Shown here piece by piece: positions 42,824 through 52,926 of a stretch of 64,000 nucleotides of DNA. The stretch is from the NCBI RefSeq assembly GCF_030580955.1, contig NZ_JAUQON010000003.1:607319-671318 (forward strand). The letters run 5' to 3'. Both the position numbers and the translations under genes were made by a program. This DNA is from Hymenobacter convexus. GTDB lineage: Bacteria > Bacteroidota > Bacteroidia > Cytophagales > Hymenobacteraceae. The notes under the pieces were generated by a model. The model saw only the letters and a program-made list of their open reading frames with translations. It made no database searches and had not been told where the DNA came from. Numbering within the stretch: position 1 is the stretch's first letter; each line of letters opens with the position of its first letter.

Positions 42824-45800
42824 ATGAAAAAACTGTTATCGCTCCTCTTCCTGAGCTGGCTGGCCATAAGCTCCGGCCACGGCCAGGCCATTTCGCCCTA
42901 CCTCGCCGGCCAGAACGCCTGGTTGCCCACGGCGCTGGGCACGCAGGTATATAACGGACAGCTCGACCGGCTGTGGCCGCTGGTGAAGCAGTCGAAGGTG
43001 AAGATGATTCGCATCGGCGGCAACGGCGTGAATTCCAACCTGGTGACCAATGCGCAGTACATCGCCCTGATTGACTCCATCCGGCGCATCGGGGCCGAGC
43101 CGATGGTGCAGGTATCCGAGGGGCGCGGGCGCTTCACGGCGGCGCAGGCGGCGCAGGTGGTGCAGCACGTCAACATCACGATGGGCCGCAACATCAAGTA
43201 CTGGATTATCGGCAACGAGCCCGATTTGAACAACACCTCGCAGCCCAACCCGGTGAGCGTGGCGGGCGTGGAAACCTACATCAAGTCCTTCGCTTCGGCC
43301 ATGAAAGCGGTGGACCCCACCATCCTGACGGTGGGCCCGGAAAATGCGTCCTATAACGGCTACTTCTCGGCGCTGGTGGGCGGCGCCAACGACATCACCG
43401 GCCAGGACGCCAACGGGCGCTACTACATCGACGTCATCTCCTTCCACACCTACCCCTTCAACGGCACCCAGACCCGGGCCGGCGTGGTGTCGGGCACCAA
43501 CAACCTGACCACCAACGTAAATAACCTGTTGGGTTTGATGGCGGCGGCCAACACCAAGAACAACCGCACCGGCGCCAACGCCCTGCGCTGGGCCCTCACC
43601 GAGTTCAACGTGGACTATGCCAACCCCACGGCCAACACCGTGGAGGGCGTGGGCGTGCATTCTTTTCTGAACGGGCAGTTTTGGGCCGAGGTGTTTGGGG
43701 TGGGCATGAAATACGGAGCGGTTTCGATGTTGCCGTGGTCCATTCACGAGGGCAGCGGGGCGCGCGGCACCGGCGATTTGGGCTACATCGACGGCGGTAC
43801 GCCCGCCACGTTCAAGCCCCGCTCGGCCTTCTGGCACGAGATGCTGGTGTCGGAAAACCTGCACGGCACCAACCTCAACGCCACCGACAACCAGGCGCTG
43901 GTGAAGGTACTCAGCAGCACCGACAACGGCACCACGGCCGTGATGCTGCTGAACGAAAGCGACGTGACGGACTACAACTTCACGGTGCAGCTGGACGGCA
44001 GCACGGTGCCCGGCACGGCGGCGCTGAAAATCAACGTGCCGGCTGGTATCAATGCCGCCTATAACGATAAAATCTACGCGCAGTCGACGCTGGTGCTGCT
44101 TTTCAACGCGCAGGGCACGCTGACGCGCAAGATTGTATACTCGCTGCAGCACGCCCAGCAGGCCCTGCCGCCCACCTACCGCAACCCCGGCTACAACGTG
44201 ACGCTGGCCGACTTTTCCAGCGACAAAACCTTTAGCTGCGTGGCACCGGAGGCGGTAAATTTCACGGCCTCGGTGCTGGGCGAAGCCACTTCGCTGACTT
44301 GGGACTTTGGGGCAGGGGCCACGCCGGCTACCGGCTCCGGCCGCGGACCAATTGCGGTGACGTACGCTACGGCCGGCAACAAAACCATCTCGCTGACGCT
44401 GGTGAATGCCGACACGACGATAACCACAACCAAAGCCAACTACCTGCCCGTCAGCACCTGCATTCGGACGCCCTACCCCAGCCCCACGCCGGTAATTCCG
44501 GGCCTGGTGAAGGCCATTGAGTACGACAACGGCGGCGAAAACGTGGCCTACCACGACACCGAAGTGGCCAACCGCGGCGCCGCGGCCGACCCCAACGTGC
44601 CCCGCCCCACCGAAGGCGTGGACACGAGCAACAGCGGCGAAGGCATCGGCGAAGTGGGTTACACGGCCAGCGGCGAGTGGCTGAAATACACGGTGAACGT
44701 GCTGCGCACCGGCCTTTATCAGCTTCGGGTGCGGGTTTCGACGGGCGCGACGTCGACGGGCTCGGTGCGGCTGTCGGTGAACGACGTGGACCGCACCGGC
44801 GCGGTGGCCGTGCCGGCTACGGGCAGTTTCGGCACGTATCAGGATTTGGTTATCAACAACGTGTACTTGGAGGCTTCGCCCAACGCCACGCTCAAGTTCG
44901 ACATCGTGAGCGGCGGCTTCAACTTTTCGAAGCTGACGTTTGCTGAGCAGCCCCTGACGGGCATTGTGGTGAACCGGCTCTACAACGGCAGCTCGACTTC
45001 GGACGGCTCGACCGATGCCGTGGAGTTGCTGGTGGTGCAGGACCACCTGGATATTCGCGGGCTGATAATGAAGGACTTCGAGACCAACTTGACCTCGGAT
45101 ACCGGCGGCAAGTACCAGTTCAAAGACGTGGCTTTGTGGAAGGATTTGCGCGTGGGCACCACCATCGTGCTGCGTCGCCTCACGTCCGGCATCAGCGGCT
45201 ACGTGGAGGACACCGACCCGAGCGACTTCAAAATCGACCTACTGATGGAAAACGCCACTTACCTGGACGCGCTGGCGCCCAGCGGCCAGAACTTCAACCT
45301 GACCCAAACCGACATGGTGCTGCTGAAAACCGGCACCGCCAGCGGCACCGACAACCCCGTGCACGCCTTCGCCACCAACGCCACGGGCCTGGCCTTCTAC
45401 ACCGCCGTGACCAGCCCGAAGCTGCTGGCCTCCAACCTGGGCACGGGCTTCATGGCCTACCCCACCAACCCGGCCCAGAGCACGGCCGACTACAACGGCA
45501 GCAACGCGGCCACTTCCAGCAGCACCAGCCGCAACTGGGGCGACGGCTTCGGCACGCCCAACATCGCCTACATCCAGAGTTTGCGCGGGCAGGCCGTCAC
45601 GCCGCCGACCATCGTGGTGAACCGGATTTACAACGGCTCGAACGACGGCACCGGCAACCTCGATGCCGTGGAGCTGCTGGTGGTGCAGGACCACCTGGAC
45701 GTGCGCGGCATGATTGTGAAGGACTTTGAAAGCAACGGCACGGCCGACACCGGCGGCAAGTACCAGTTCACGAACAACGCCTTCTGGTCGGATTTGCGCA

Positions 45801-48226
45801 GCGGCACCACCATTGTGCTGCGCCAGCTGGCCGGCCCCGCCGGCTACGCGCCCGACTACGACGCTTCGGATTTCACCCTGGATTTCCTGCTGGGCAACAC
45901 CACTTACCTCACCAATGTGGGCGGCACCAACATCTTCAACATCACGCAGTATGATATGGTGATGGTGAAAGCCGCCGGCTCGCCGGCCGCGGGCGTGACC
46001 GGGGCCATCCACACGTTTGCCACGCACCTGGCGCTGGGCGGTTCGGTGGCCGCGGGCACCACGGCCAACTACACGGCCACCCCCAACTACAAAATGGCCG
46101 CGCCGGACCTAGACAACGGCGGCAGCCCGAGCAAGTTCGTTTACCCGCTGAACCCGACCCAGACCCTGGCCGACTACAACGGTACCGGCAAAGCCAACTC
46201 CTCGGGCAGCACAGCCCTGAACTGGGGCTACGGTTTCGGCACGCCCAACGTGACCTACATCCAGAGCCTGCGCAACGCCGTGACGGGCCCCGATTTAGTG
46301 GTGGCAAACGGCCAGAACATGCCCGCCGGCGGCGCCTACAACAGCATCACGGTGCAGAACGGCGGCACCCTCACCCCGCAGCTGCCCACCACGACTGCCA
46401 CCACCGTGCGCGTGCTCACGGGCGGCAAGCTCATCAGCAACTGCCAGACGCTAAGCGGCACGGGCAGCTTCGAGCTGCAGGCCGGCGCCGAGCTGCAAAT
46501 CTGCGACCCGGCCGGCATTGCGGCCACCGGGGCCACGGGCGCCATCCAGTTGGCCGGCCCCCGCAGCTTCTCTACAGATGCCGTCTATACCTACAACGGC
46601 ACTGCTCCCCAGACCACCGGCGCCGGCCTGCCCGCCACCGTGCGCGGCCTGACGGTGAACAGCACCGCCCCCCTCGCCACCGACCGTACCCTCACCCTGA
46701 GCCAGCCCGTGAGCGTGGCCCAGGTGGCCCGCCTCCAAAGCGGCAACCTAAACACCGGCGGCCAGTCATTTACGCTGCTGTCATCGACGGCTGGCACGGC
46801 TTTGCTCGACAATACCGGCGGCGTGGTGAACGGCGCGGGCACCATGCAACGCGCCATCACCAGCACCGTGACGGGCCCGGCTTACCGCCACTTCAGCTCA
46901 CCGGTGGCCGGTGCGCCGTTGAGCAGCCTGACCACAGCGGGCTTCACGCCTACGTTCAATACTGCGTATAACAGCAGCGCCACGCCTGGCGCGGTAGCGC
47001 CTTTTCCCACGGTGTTTGGCTACGATGAAAGCCGGCTGGCTACCGTCGCGTCTAACTATAGCGCTTTCGATAAAGGCTGGTACTCACCCACGGCCGATAC
47101 GGATGTGATGCAGCCCACGCGCGGCTACACCGCGAATGCGCCCGCCTCCGCCGCGCCCGTGGCCTTCACCGGCACCTTCAACAACGCCACCCAGAACTCC
47201 GGCGCGCTTAGCCGGGGCACCGATGCCGACGCCGGCTGGCAGCTGCTGGGGAACCCCTACCCCGCCCCGCTGGACTGGAACACCGTGACCCCGGCCCAAC
47301 GCCCGGGCATGGACGCCGCCATGTACGTGTACCAAAGCACCGGTCAGTACGCCGGCACCTACCGCACCTACGCCAACGGCGTGGGCGCCTCCCCGCTGGT
47401 GGTGGCTGGCTCAGGCTACTTCGCCCGCGTTTCGGCTGCCGGCACGCCCGGCGCCGTGAACCTGACCAACGCCAACCGCGTCACCACCTTCGGCACCCAG
47501 CCCGCCTTCGGGCGCGGCACAAATGATATTCGGCCGCAGTTACGCCTCACCCTAAGTGGCGCCGGGCTGCAGGACGATGCTTACCTATACTTCGAGCAGG
47601 GCGCTACGGCCGGCGTTGATGCCGAATTCGATGCTGCCAAGCTGTCTAACCCCACCGGGCTGAACCTAGCTTCGCTAACTGGGAATATGCCACTGGCCAT
47701 TAATGCACTGGCTCCGCTGGGCGCAGTCGAGGTAGTGGTACCGCTGAGCGTGCGCGTACCGCATGGTGGCACCTTTGCGCTGGAAGTGGCCGATATGAGC
47801 AGCTTTGGCTCGGTGCGCGTGTACCTGCGCGATGCGCTGACGGGTACGCAGCAGGCCCTGACGACGGGCAGCCGCTACCCGTTTGCGCTAGACACCACCA
47901 CGGCCGGCAACGGGCGTTTCAGCCTGGCATTCCGCCCGGCAGCCGTCACGGCTACCCGGGCGGAGCTTACAGCTGCTGCGGTGAGCCTTTACCCCAACCC
48001 GGCGCACGGCAGCTTCACGGTGCTGCTGCCGCCGCTGGTGGGCCAGTCGGGGGTGCGCGCTACGTTGCTCAACGCGCTGGGCCAGCAGGTGCAGGCCCGC
48101 AACATTGGCCTGACGGCGGCCGGCGCCACGGCGGAGTTCAACACTTCGAACCTGGCGGCGGGTGTGTATGTGCTGCGCTTGCAGGCCGATAGCCAGGTGC
48201 TGACCAAGCGCGTGGTAGTGGAGTAG
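42824..48226 (+). CDS. Giant multidomain T9SS-exported glycosidase
   Basis: 1800 residues from the ATG at 42824 (MKKLLSLLFLSWLAISSGHG). The clan GH-A catalytic domain (about 25-450) has the acid/base E132 in YWIIGNEPDLNN and the nucleophile E260 in LRWALTEFNVDYA; it resembles GH39/GH79/GH44-type domains and the family is not certain. Next are a PKD-like domain (about 463-545), a CBM6-like domain (about 562-707, YTASGEWLKYTVNVLRTGLY) and two tandem lamin-tail-like repeats (714-923 and 930-1151). A beta-rich region (1155-1700) and a T9SS type A sorting domain (LYPNPAHGSFTVLLPP) complete it. It should act at the cell surface on polysaccharide. Confidence 0.8.
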   Translation: MKKLLSLLFLSWLAISSGHGQAISPYLAGQNAWLPTALGTQVYNGQLDRLWPLVKQSKVKMIRIGGNGVNSNLVTNAQYIALIDSIRRIGAEPMVQVSEGRGRFTAAQAAQVVQHVNITMGRNIKYWIIGNEPDLNNTSQPNPVSVAGVETYIKSFASAMKAVDPTILTVGPENASYNGYFSALVGGANDITGQDANGRYYIDVISFHTYPFNGTQTRAGVVSGTNNLTTNVNNLLGLMAAANTKNNRTGANALRWALTEFNVDYANPTANTVEGVGVHSFLNGQFWAEVFGVGMKYGAVSMLPWSIHEGSGARGTGDLGYIDGGTPATFKPRSAFWHEMLVSENLHGTNLNATDNQALVKVLSSTDNGTTAVMLLNESDVTDYNFTVQLDGSTVPGTAALKINVPAGINAAYNDKIYAQSTLVLLFNAQGTLTRKIVYSLQHAQQALPPTYRNPGYNVTLADFSSDKTFSCVAPEAVNFTASVLGEATSLTWDFGAGATPATGSGRGPIAVTYATAGNKTISLTLVNADTTITTTKANYLPVSTCIRTPYPSPTPVIPGLVKAIEYDNGGENVAYHDTEVANRGAAADPNVPRPTEGVDTSNSGEGIGEVGYTASGEWLKYTVNVLRTGLYQLRVRVSTGATSTGSVRLSVNDVDRTGAVAVPATGSFGTYQDLVINNVYLEASPNATLKFDIVSGGFNFSKLTFAEQPLTGIVVNRLYNGSSTSDGSTDAVELLVVQDHLDIRGLIMKDFETNLTSDTGGKYQFKDVALWKDLRVGTTIVLRRLTSGISGYVEDTDPSDFKIDLLMENATYLDALAPSGQNFNLTQTDMVLLKTGTASGTDNPVHAFATNATGLAFYTAVTSPKLLASNLGTGFMAYPTNPAQSTADYNGSNAATSSSTSRNWGDGFGTPNIAYIQSLRGQAVTPPTIVVNRIYNGSNDGTGNLDAVELLVVQDHLDVRGMIVKDFESNGTADTGGKYQFTNNAFWSDLRSGTTIVLRQLAGPAGYAPDYDASDFTLDFLLGNTTYLTNVGGTNIFNITQYDMVMVKAAGSPAAGVTGAIHTFATHLALGGSVAAGTTANYTATPNYKMAAPDLDNGGSPSKFVYPLNPTQTLADYNGTGKANSSGSTALNWGYGFGTPNVTYIQSLRNAVTGPDLVVANGQNMPAGGAYNSITVQNGGTLTPQLPTTTATTVRVLTGGKLISNCQTLSGTGSFELQAGAELQICDPAGIAATGATGAIQLAGPRSFSTDAVYTYNGTAPQTTGAGLPATVRGLTVNSTAPLATDRTLTLSQPVSVAQVARLQSGNLNTGGQSFTLLSSTAGTALLDNTGGVVNGAGTMQRAITSTVTGPAYRHFSSPVAGAPLSSLTTAGFTPTFNTAYNSSATPGAVAPFPTVFGYDESRLATVASNYSAFDKGWYSPTADTDVMQPTRGYTANAPASAAPVAFTGTFNNATQNSGALSRGTDADAGWQLLGNPYPAPLDWNTVTPAQRPGMDAAMYVYQSTGQYAGTYRTYANGVGASPLVVAGSGYFARVSAAGTPGAVNLTNANRVTTFGTQPAFGRGTNDIRPQLRLTLSGAGLQDDAYLYFEQGATAGVDAEFDAAKLSNPTGLNLASLTGNMPLAINALAPLGAVEVVVPLSVRVPHGGTFALEVADMSSFGSVRVYLRDALTGTQQALTTGSRYPFALDTTTAGNGRFSLAFRPAAVTATRAELTAAAVSLYPNPAHGSFTVLLPPLVGQSGVRATLLNALGQQVQARNIGLTAAGATAEFNTSNLAAGVYVLRLQADSQVLTKRVVVE
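44963..45592 (+). repeat. Lamin-tail-like repeat 1 inside the giant glycosidase
   Basis: Starts IVVNRLYNGSSTSDGSTDAV and ends IAYIQSLRG; DAVELLVVQDHLDIRGLIMK is shared with repeat 2. A direct tandem repeat at protein and DNA level. Confidence 0.8.
45611..46277 (+). repeat. Lamin-tail-like repeat 2 inside the giant glycosidase
   Basis: Starts IVVNRIYNGSNDGTGNLDAV and ends VTYIQSLRNAV; DAVELLVVQDHLDVRGMIVK matches repeat 1 closely. It is slightly longer because of an insert near AAGTTANYTATPNYKMAAPD. Confidence 0.8.
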
Positions 48227-48239
48227 GTGGTTAAAAAAT

Positions 48240-48337
48240 GTCATGTCGAGCGCAGCCGAGACATCTCGCGTGCCGAAGTAATCAAATCAATTGAGTTACT
48301 ACCACACGCGGGATGTCTCGGCTGCGCTCGACATGAC
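48240..48337. repeat. Long dispersed palindrome, copy 5
   Basis: Arms GTCATGTCGAGCGCAGCCGA and their complement around GACATCTCGCGTG, with an AT-rich loop. It lies between convergent genes. Confidence 0.9.
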
Positions 48338-48351
48338 GTTCTGATATTCAT

Positions 48352-48386
48352 AGAAAGGCCCCGAAACGATGTTTCGGGGCCTTTCT
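48352..48386. terminator. Bidirectional intrinsic terminator
   Basis: AGAAAGGCCCCGAAAC and its exact complement form a 16-base stem with a 3-base loop. It lies between the convergent ends of the giant glycosidase and lacI, and has A-rich and T-rich ends on both sides. Confidence 0.85.
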
Positions 48387-48390
48387 CGTT

Positions 48391-49407
48391 TCAATTACTT
48401 GCTGTGGACCTTCGCTGAAACAATTCCGAATTCAGCACCAGGCTTTGGCTGGGCAGGATGTCCTTCTTCTTCTCCACGGCCCGGATGAGGATTTTGGCGG
48501 CTTCGCGGCCGATGTCGTAGGCTGGCTGGGTGATGGTGGAGAGCGGTGGGTCGAGCAGGGAGGCGGCTTCCAGGTTCGAGAAGCCGATGATTTTAATGTC
48601 CTCGGGAATGCGGCGGCCCAGTTCCTTACACACGTGATAGGCGCTGATGGCCAAGCGCTCAACCGAGGCGAAGATGCCGTCGATATCGGGCCGGCGCTGT
48701 AGCAACTCGCGGATGAGGGCCACATTCTGCTCGTTGTCCATCACGCCGTTTAGCACCAGGTCGGGGTCGGGCGTGAGGCCGTGGGCGGTGAGGGCGTCGA
48801 GGTAGCCCTGCTGGCGGAACTGGCCGATGGACAGGTTGTTGGAAATGAGCAGGTGCGCAATGGTGCGGCAGCCGGCTTGCAGCAGGTGCTCGGTAGCTTG
48901 GTAGCCGCTTTCGTAGTCGTTGGTGGTGACTTTGGCGGTGGCCACTTCGGCGCACACGCGGTCGAAAAACACGATGGGCAGATTGGTGTCCTTCAGGCTT
49001 TTGATGTGGGCAAAATCCTCGGTGCCGCTGGCCACCGACATGAGCAGACCGTCGACGCGGCCGCCCTTGAGGTGCTGCACAATGGCCACTTCGCGGGCGT
49101 AATCGTCGTGGGTGAGGTAGATGAGGACGTGGTAGCCGCTTTGGCGGGCGGCCTCCTCAATGCCGTTGATGGCGAGGGCAAAAAAGTGGTTCGCCACCTT
49201 CGGAATGACCACGCCGATGGTCTTGCTCACGTTGCGGCGCAGGCTGCTGGCGTAGGCGTTGGGCTCGTAGTTGAGGGCCGTGGCCAAGGCCCGCACCCGG
49301 ACTTTAGTGGCTTCTGAAACTTCGTGGCTATCTCGTAACGCCCTGGAAACCGTGGCGATAGATAGGTGGAGTTGCTCGGCCAGCGACTTGAGGTTCACGG
49401 GCGTCAT
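48391..49407 (-). CDS. LacI-family transcriptional regulator of the second locus
   Basis: 338 residues. The N-terminal helix-turn-helix is MTPVNLKSLAEQLHLSIATV followed by SRALRDSHEVS; then comes the periplasmic-binding-like sensor (IGVVIPKVANHFFALAINGI ... IKIIGFSNLEAASLLDPPLS). It starts at an ATG and is divergent from susC across 305 bases. It very probably represses the susC operon and perhaps the giant glycosidase, both of which have the GCAAACGTTTTC palindrome upstream. The inducer is unknown. Confidence 0.92.
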   Translation of the reverse strand: MTPVNLKSLAEQLHLSIATVSRALRDSHEVSEATKVRVRALATALNYEPNAYASSLRRNVSKTIGVVIPKVANHFFALAINGIEEAARQSGYHVLIYLTHDDYAREVAIVQHLKGGRVDGLLMSVASGTEDFAHIKSLKDTNLPIVFFDRVCAEVATAKVTTNDYESGYQATEHLLQAGCRTIAHLLISNNLSIGQFRQQGYLDALTAHGLTPDPDLVLNGVMDNEQNVALIRELLQRRPDIDGIFASVERLAISAYHVCKELGRRIPEDIKIIGFSNLEAASLLDPPLSTITQPAYDIGREAAKILIRAVEKKKDILPSQSLVLNSELFQRRSTASN

Positions 49408-49479
49408 GGCAGGAAATGGGGGATGTTGGCGGGTGAAAAAGGCAATTTTCTATAAGCATTGGCTAATGCCCAATACATA

Positions 49480-49487
49480 CAAACCTA
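49480..49487 (-). promoter_or_regulatory. Promoter -7 box of the second lacI (TAGGTTTG)
   Basis: Exact TAnnTTTG match 73 bases before the lacI ATG. It overlaps the CCTAACGGTTAGG palindrome, which may allow autoregulation. Confidence 0.5.
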
Positions 49488-49529
49488 ACGGTTAGGAGCC
49501 GGAAAACCGCCGTTTTGGCGAGGCCGACT

Positions 49530-49541
49530 GAAAACGTTTGC
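49530..49541. promoter_or_regulatory. Candidate LacI operator (GAAAACGTTTGC)
   Basis: The exact reverse complement of the 12-mer at 42523-42534. It lies between the divergent lacI and susC genes, where a LacI operator would be expected. Confidence 0.6.
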
Positions 49542-49712
49542 GTAAATAAAGGCCTGTGGTTTAGGTGCAATCGGCCGGAAGAATCCGGTACTTCGCAGGG
49601 CAGTCGAGGGGGTAAGTCCCCACTGACCCCGCTGGAGGGCCCGTAGCGGCCCCATCCTACCGCCGGCAGCGGCCCGCTGCGTTCCCACCAACGTCACCAA
49701 CCCCACCCACTC

Positions 49713-52700
49713 ATGACGGACATTTTACGACCCGATTTTCGGCGCTACCTGCGGCCCCTGGTGCTGCTGCCCGCGCTGAGCCTGGGCCTGAGCGCCCCCA
49801 CTTTCGCCTTCGTGCACCCGGCCGCTGCGCCGAGCGGCGTGAAAGCCGACATTACCATCAGCGGCCGCGTGGTGGACGAAAAAGGCGCGGGCCTGCCCGG
49901 CGTCAACGTCATCGTGAAAGGCACCACCAACGGCGCCCAGACCGACGCCGAAGGCCGCTACACCATCAAAGCGCCCAGCGACGCGACGCTGATTTTCACC
50001 TTCGTGGGCTACCTCAGCAAGGAAGAGGCCGTGGGCGGCCGCACGTCCATCAACGCCTCGCTGGCGCCCGACTCGAAGGCGCTGGAGGAAGTGGTGGTGG
50101 TGGGCTACGGTGTGCAGGAGAAAAAGCTGCTGGCCACGTCCATTTCCTCGATTTCGGCCAAGCAGGTGGAATTGATTCCGGTGGCTTCCCCATCCGAGGC
50201 CCTGGTGGGCCTGGTGGCCGGCGCCCAGATTACCGAGCCCTCGGGCGAGCCCGGCCAGGGCGCGGTGATTCGCGTGCGCGGCCTGGGCTCGATTTCGGCC
50301 GGCAACTCGCCGCTGTACGTGGTGGACGGCTACCCGCTGAACAGCGCCGACAGCTACAACCAGATTGCCCCGGCTGATATTCAGAGCATTCAGATTCTGA
50401 AAGATGCGGCGGCCTGCGCCATCTACGGCTCGCGCGGCGGCAACGGCATCGTGATTGTGACCACCAAGCGCGGCCGCAACGACGGCAAGACGCGCTTCAA
50501 CTTCACGGCCAACGCCGGCGTGGTGGAAGTGGCCAAAAAAGTGAATTTGATGAACCGCGACCAGTACCTGGAGTACGTGCGCGAGTCGTACACGAACGGG
50601 GCCCGCACCCTGCCGGCCACGCTGGCAGTGGGCGCGCCCGAGCTGCCCAACACCGACTGGCAGAACGAGATTTTCGGCACCGGCTCGCAGCAGCAGTACC
50701 AGCTGTCGGCCACGGGCGGCACCAATGCGTCGCGCTTCTACATTTCGGGCAGCTACTTCAAGCAAACCGGCGTGATTAAGAACACGGGCTACGACCGGTT
50801 TGCCCTGCGCGCCAACTACGACGCACAGCTCAGCCCCAAGCTGAAGCTGGGTCTGAGCTTGTCGCCCAACTTCACGCGCACCGACGTGAAGCCGATTTCG
50901 GGCAGCTACAACGGCGGCAATATTGCCGGCGGCGGCCCGGGCGGCGAAACGGCCATCGTGACGGCGGCCCTGATTCTGCCGCCTATCGTGCCGGTGCGGC
51001 TGGCCAACGGCGACTACGGCGCCATCCGCAACTCGGGCTCGGGCATCACCACGCCCGGCGACCTGCTGAACCCGGTGGCCACCATCGACCTATACAAGGA
51101 CCGCACCACCGCGGTGCGGGCCCTGGGCTCGACGTTCCTGGATTTTGAAATCATTAAGGGCCTGAACCTGCGCACCAACTTTGGCGCCGAGCTGCTCAAT
51201 AGCCGCCGCGCCATCTACGTGCCGGCCACGCTGGGCACGGTGAACAACGCGGGCGCCAATATTTCGACGCCCATCCTCAACAACATCGACGCGCGCCAAA
51301 CCAACGGCACCAACCTGAACTGGGTGTGGGAAAACACGGCCACCTACAACCGCACCTTCGGCACCGACCACAACCTGACCCTGCTGGCCGGCTACTCGGC
51401 CCAATACAACCAAAACGAGGGCAGCACCGTGCTGGGCCAGACCGGCACCTACACCACCCCCGACATTCAGTACGCCACGGGCGCCGGGCAGCTGTTTGGC
51501 CAGGCCAACTACGCGGCCAGCTCGCTGACCTCGCTGTTTGGCCGCCTCGACTACGCCTTCAAGGAGCGCTACATTCTGACGGCCGCGCTGCGCACCGACG
51601 GTTCGTCGCGCTTCGGCCCCGACAACCGCTACGCCACCTTCCCCTCGGTGGCCCTGGCCTGGCGTGCCGGCGAGGAAACCTTTATCAAAGGCATCGCGGC
51701 CATTTCGGAGCTGAAGTTCCGCGCCTCCTACGGCGTGACGGGCAACAACAACATCGGCGACTACAACTACCAGAGCTACCAGACGGCCGCCAACTACGTG
51801 TTTGGCACCGGCAACGGCGTGCGCAACTTCGGCTTCTCGCCCAACGGCCTAGCCCTGCGCAACCTGGGCTGGGAAACCAATACCCAGTTTGACGGCGGCT
51901 TCGACCTCGGCCTGTTCCGCGACCGCATTTACCTGACGGTGGCCGCCTACCAGCGCAACACCACCGACCTGCTGCTGAACCGCAACATTCCGTCCATCCT
52001 CGGCTACTCGTCGCGGGCGCTGGCCAACGTGGGCGAGGTGCGTAACCGCGGCCTGGAATTCCAGCTGAACACGGCCAACATCGTGAAGGGTGATTTCACC
52101 TGGAACACCTCGGCCAACCTGTCGCTGAACCGCAACCAGGTGCTGGCCCTCTCGGGCGAGAACGAGCAGATTACGTTTGACGCCGTGTTTGGCTACACCA
52201 GCTCCATCCGGGTGGTGCCGGGCCAGCCGCTGGGCGTGTTCTACGGCTACCAGCAGGAGGGCATCTACCGCGACCAGGCCGACGTGGACGCCAGCCCCAA
52301 GTGGACGGGCAGCAACCTGGCCGTGAAGCCGGGCGACTTCAAGTTCAAGGACGTGAACGGCGACGGCCAGATTAACACCCTCGACGTGGGCGTCATCGGC
52401 AACCCCTTCCCGAAATTCACCTACGGCCTGCAAAACACCTTCGGCTACAAAGATTTGTCGCTGGCCGTGACGTTGCAGGGCTCGCAAGGCAACGACGTGC
52501 TGTATGCCGGCGACCGGTACACCTTCAACGCCCCCGGCGCCACCAACGGCCGCGTGGAGCTGACCAACCGCTGGCGCAGCCCCGACAACCCCGGCGACGG
52601 CAAAACCCCCTACGCCACCACCGCCACTTCGCTGCGCACCCAGTTCAACTCCTACTTTATTCAGGACGGCTCCTTCCTGCGCATCCGCAACGTGACCTTG

Positions 52701-52916
52701 CGCTACAACCTGCCCGTGGGCTGGGCCAAAACGGCTGGCCTGCAGAGCGCCGGCATCTACACTTCGGTGCAGAACCTCTACACCTTCACCAAGTACGTGG
52801 GCTATAACCCCGAAGCCAACAACTACGGCAACACCACCAACCCCACCTACGGCGTGGACCAGGGCTCGTACCCGATGAACCGCACCATCACGCTGGGCCT
52901 GCAGGTCGGCTTCTAG
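49713..52916 (+). CDS. SusC/RagA-type TonB-linked outer-membrane transporter
   Basis: 1067 residues. After the export signal come a carboxypeptidase-regulatory-like domain (ISGRVVDEKGAGLPGVNVIV), the SusC signature EEVVVVGYGVQEKKLLATSI, the plug (VIRVRGLGSISAGNSPLYVV) and a large beta-barrel ending MNRTITLGLQVGF. It forms the outer-membrane channel for oligosaccharides together with the SusD-like protein encoded 102 bases downstream. It is the first gene of the second locus and divergent from lacI. Confidence 0.95.
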   Translation: MTDILRPDFRRYLRPLVLLPALSLGLSAPTFAFVHPAAAPSGVKADITISGRVVDEKGAGLPGVNVIVKGTTNGAQTDAEGRYTIKAPSDATLIFTFVGYLSKEEAVGGRTSINASLAPDSKALEEVVVVGYGVQEKKLLATSISSISAKQVELIPVASPSEALVGLVAGAQITEPSGEPGQGAVIRVRGLGSISAGNSPLYVVDGYPLNSADSYNQIAPADIQSIQILKDAAACAIYGSRGGNGIVIVTTKRGRNDGKTRFNFTANAGVVEVAKKVNLMNRDQYLEYVRESYTNGARTLPATLAVGAPELPNTDWQNEIFGTGSQQQYQLSATGGTNASRFYISGSYFKQTGVIKNTGYDRFALRANYDAQLSPKLKLGLSLSPNFTRTDVKPISGSYNGGNIAGGGPGGETAIVTAALILPPIVPVRLANGDYGAIRNSGSGITTPGDLLNPVATIDLYKDRTTAVRALGSTFLDFEIIKGLNLRTNFGAELLNSRRAIYVPATLGTVNNAGANISTPILNNIDARQTNGTNLNWVWENTATYNRTFGTDHNLTLLAGYSAQYNQNEGSTVLGQTGTYTTPDIQYATGAGQLFGQANYAASSLTSLFGRLDYAFKERYILTAALRTDGSSRFGPDNRYATFPSVALAWRAGEETFIKGIAAISELKFRASYGVTGNNNIGDYNYQSYQTAANYVFGTGNGVRNFGFSPNGLALRNLGWETNTQFDGGFDLGLFRDRIYLTVAAYQRNTTDLLLNRNIPSILGYSSRALANVGEVRNRGLEFQLNTANIVKGDFTWNTSANLSLNRNQVLALSGENEQITFDAVFGYTSSIRVVPGQPLGVFYGYQQEGIYRDQADVDASPKWTGSNLAVKPGDFKFKDVNGDGQINTLDVGVIGNPFPKFTYGLQNTFGYKDLSLAVTLQGSQGNDVLYAGDRYTFNAPGATNGRVELTNRWRSPDNPGDGKTPYATTATSLRTQFNSYFIQDGSFLRIRNVTLRYNLPVGWAKTAGLQSAGIYTSVQNLYTFTKYVGYNPEANNYGNTTNPTYGVDQGSYPMNRTITLGLQVGF

Positions 52917-52926
52917 TTCGTTGTCA

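Larger units (their letters stand above)
49408..49712. promoter_or_regulatory. Divergent lacI-susC regulatory region
   Basis: 305 bases holding the lacI -7 box, a CCTAACGGTTAGG palindrome at 49484-49496 and the operator candidate at 49530-49541. The susC -7 box could not be assigned with confidence. The mRNA leader of susC is probably more than 100 bases long. Confidence 0.55.
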
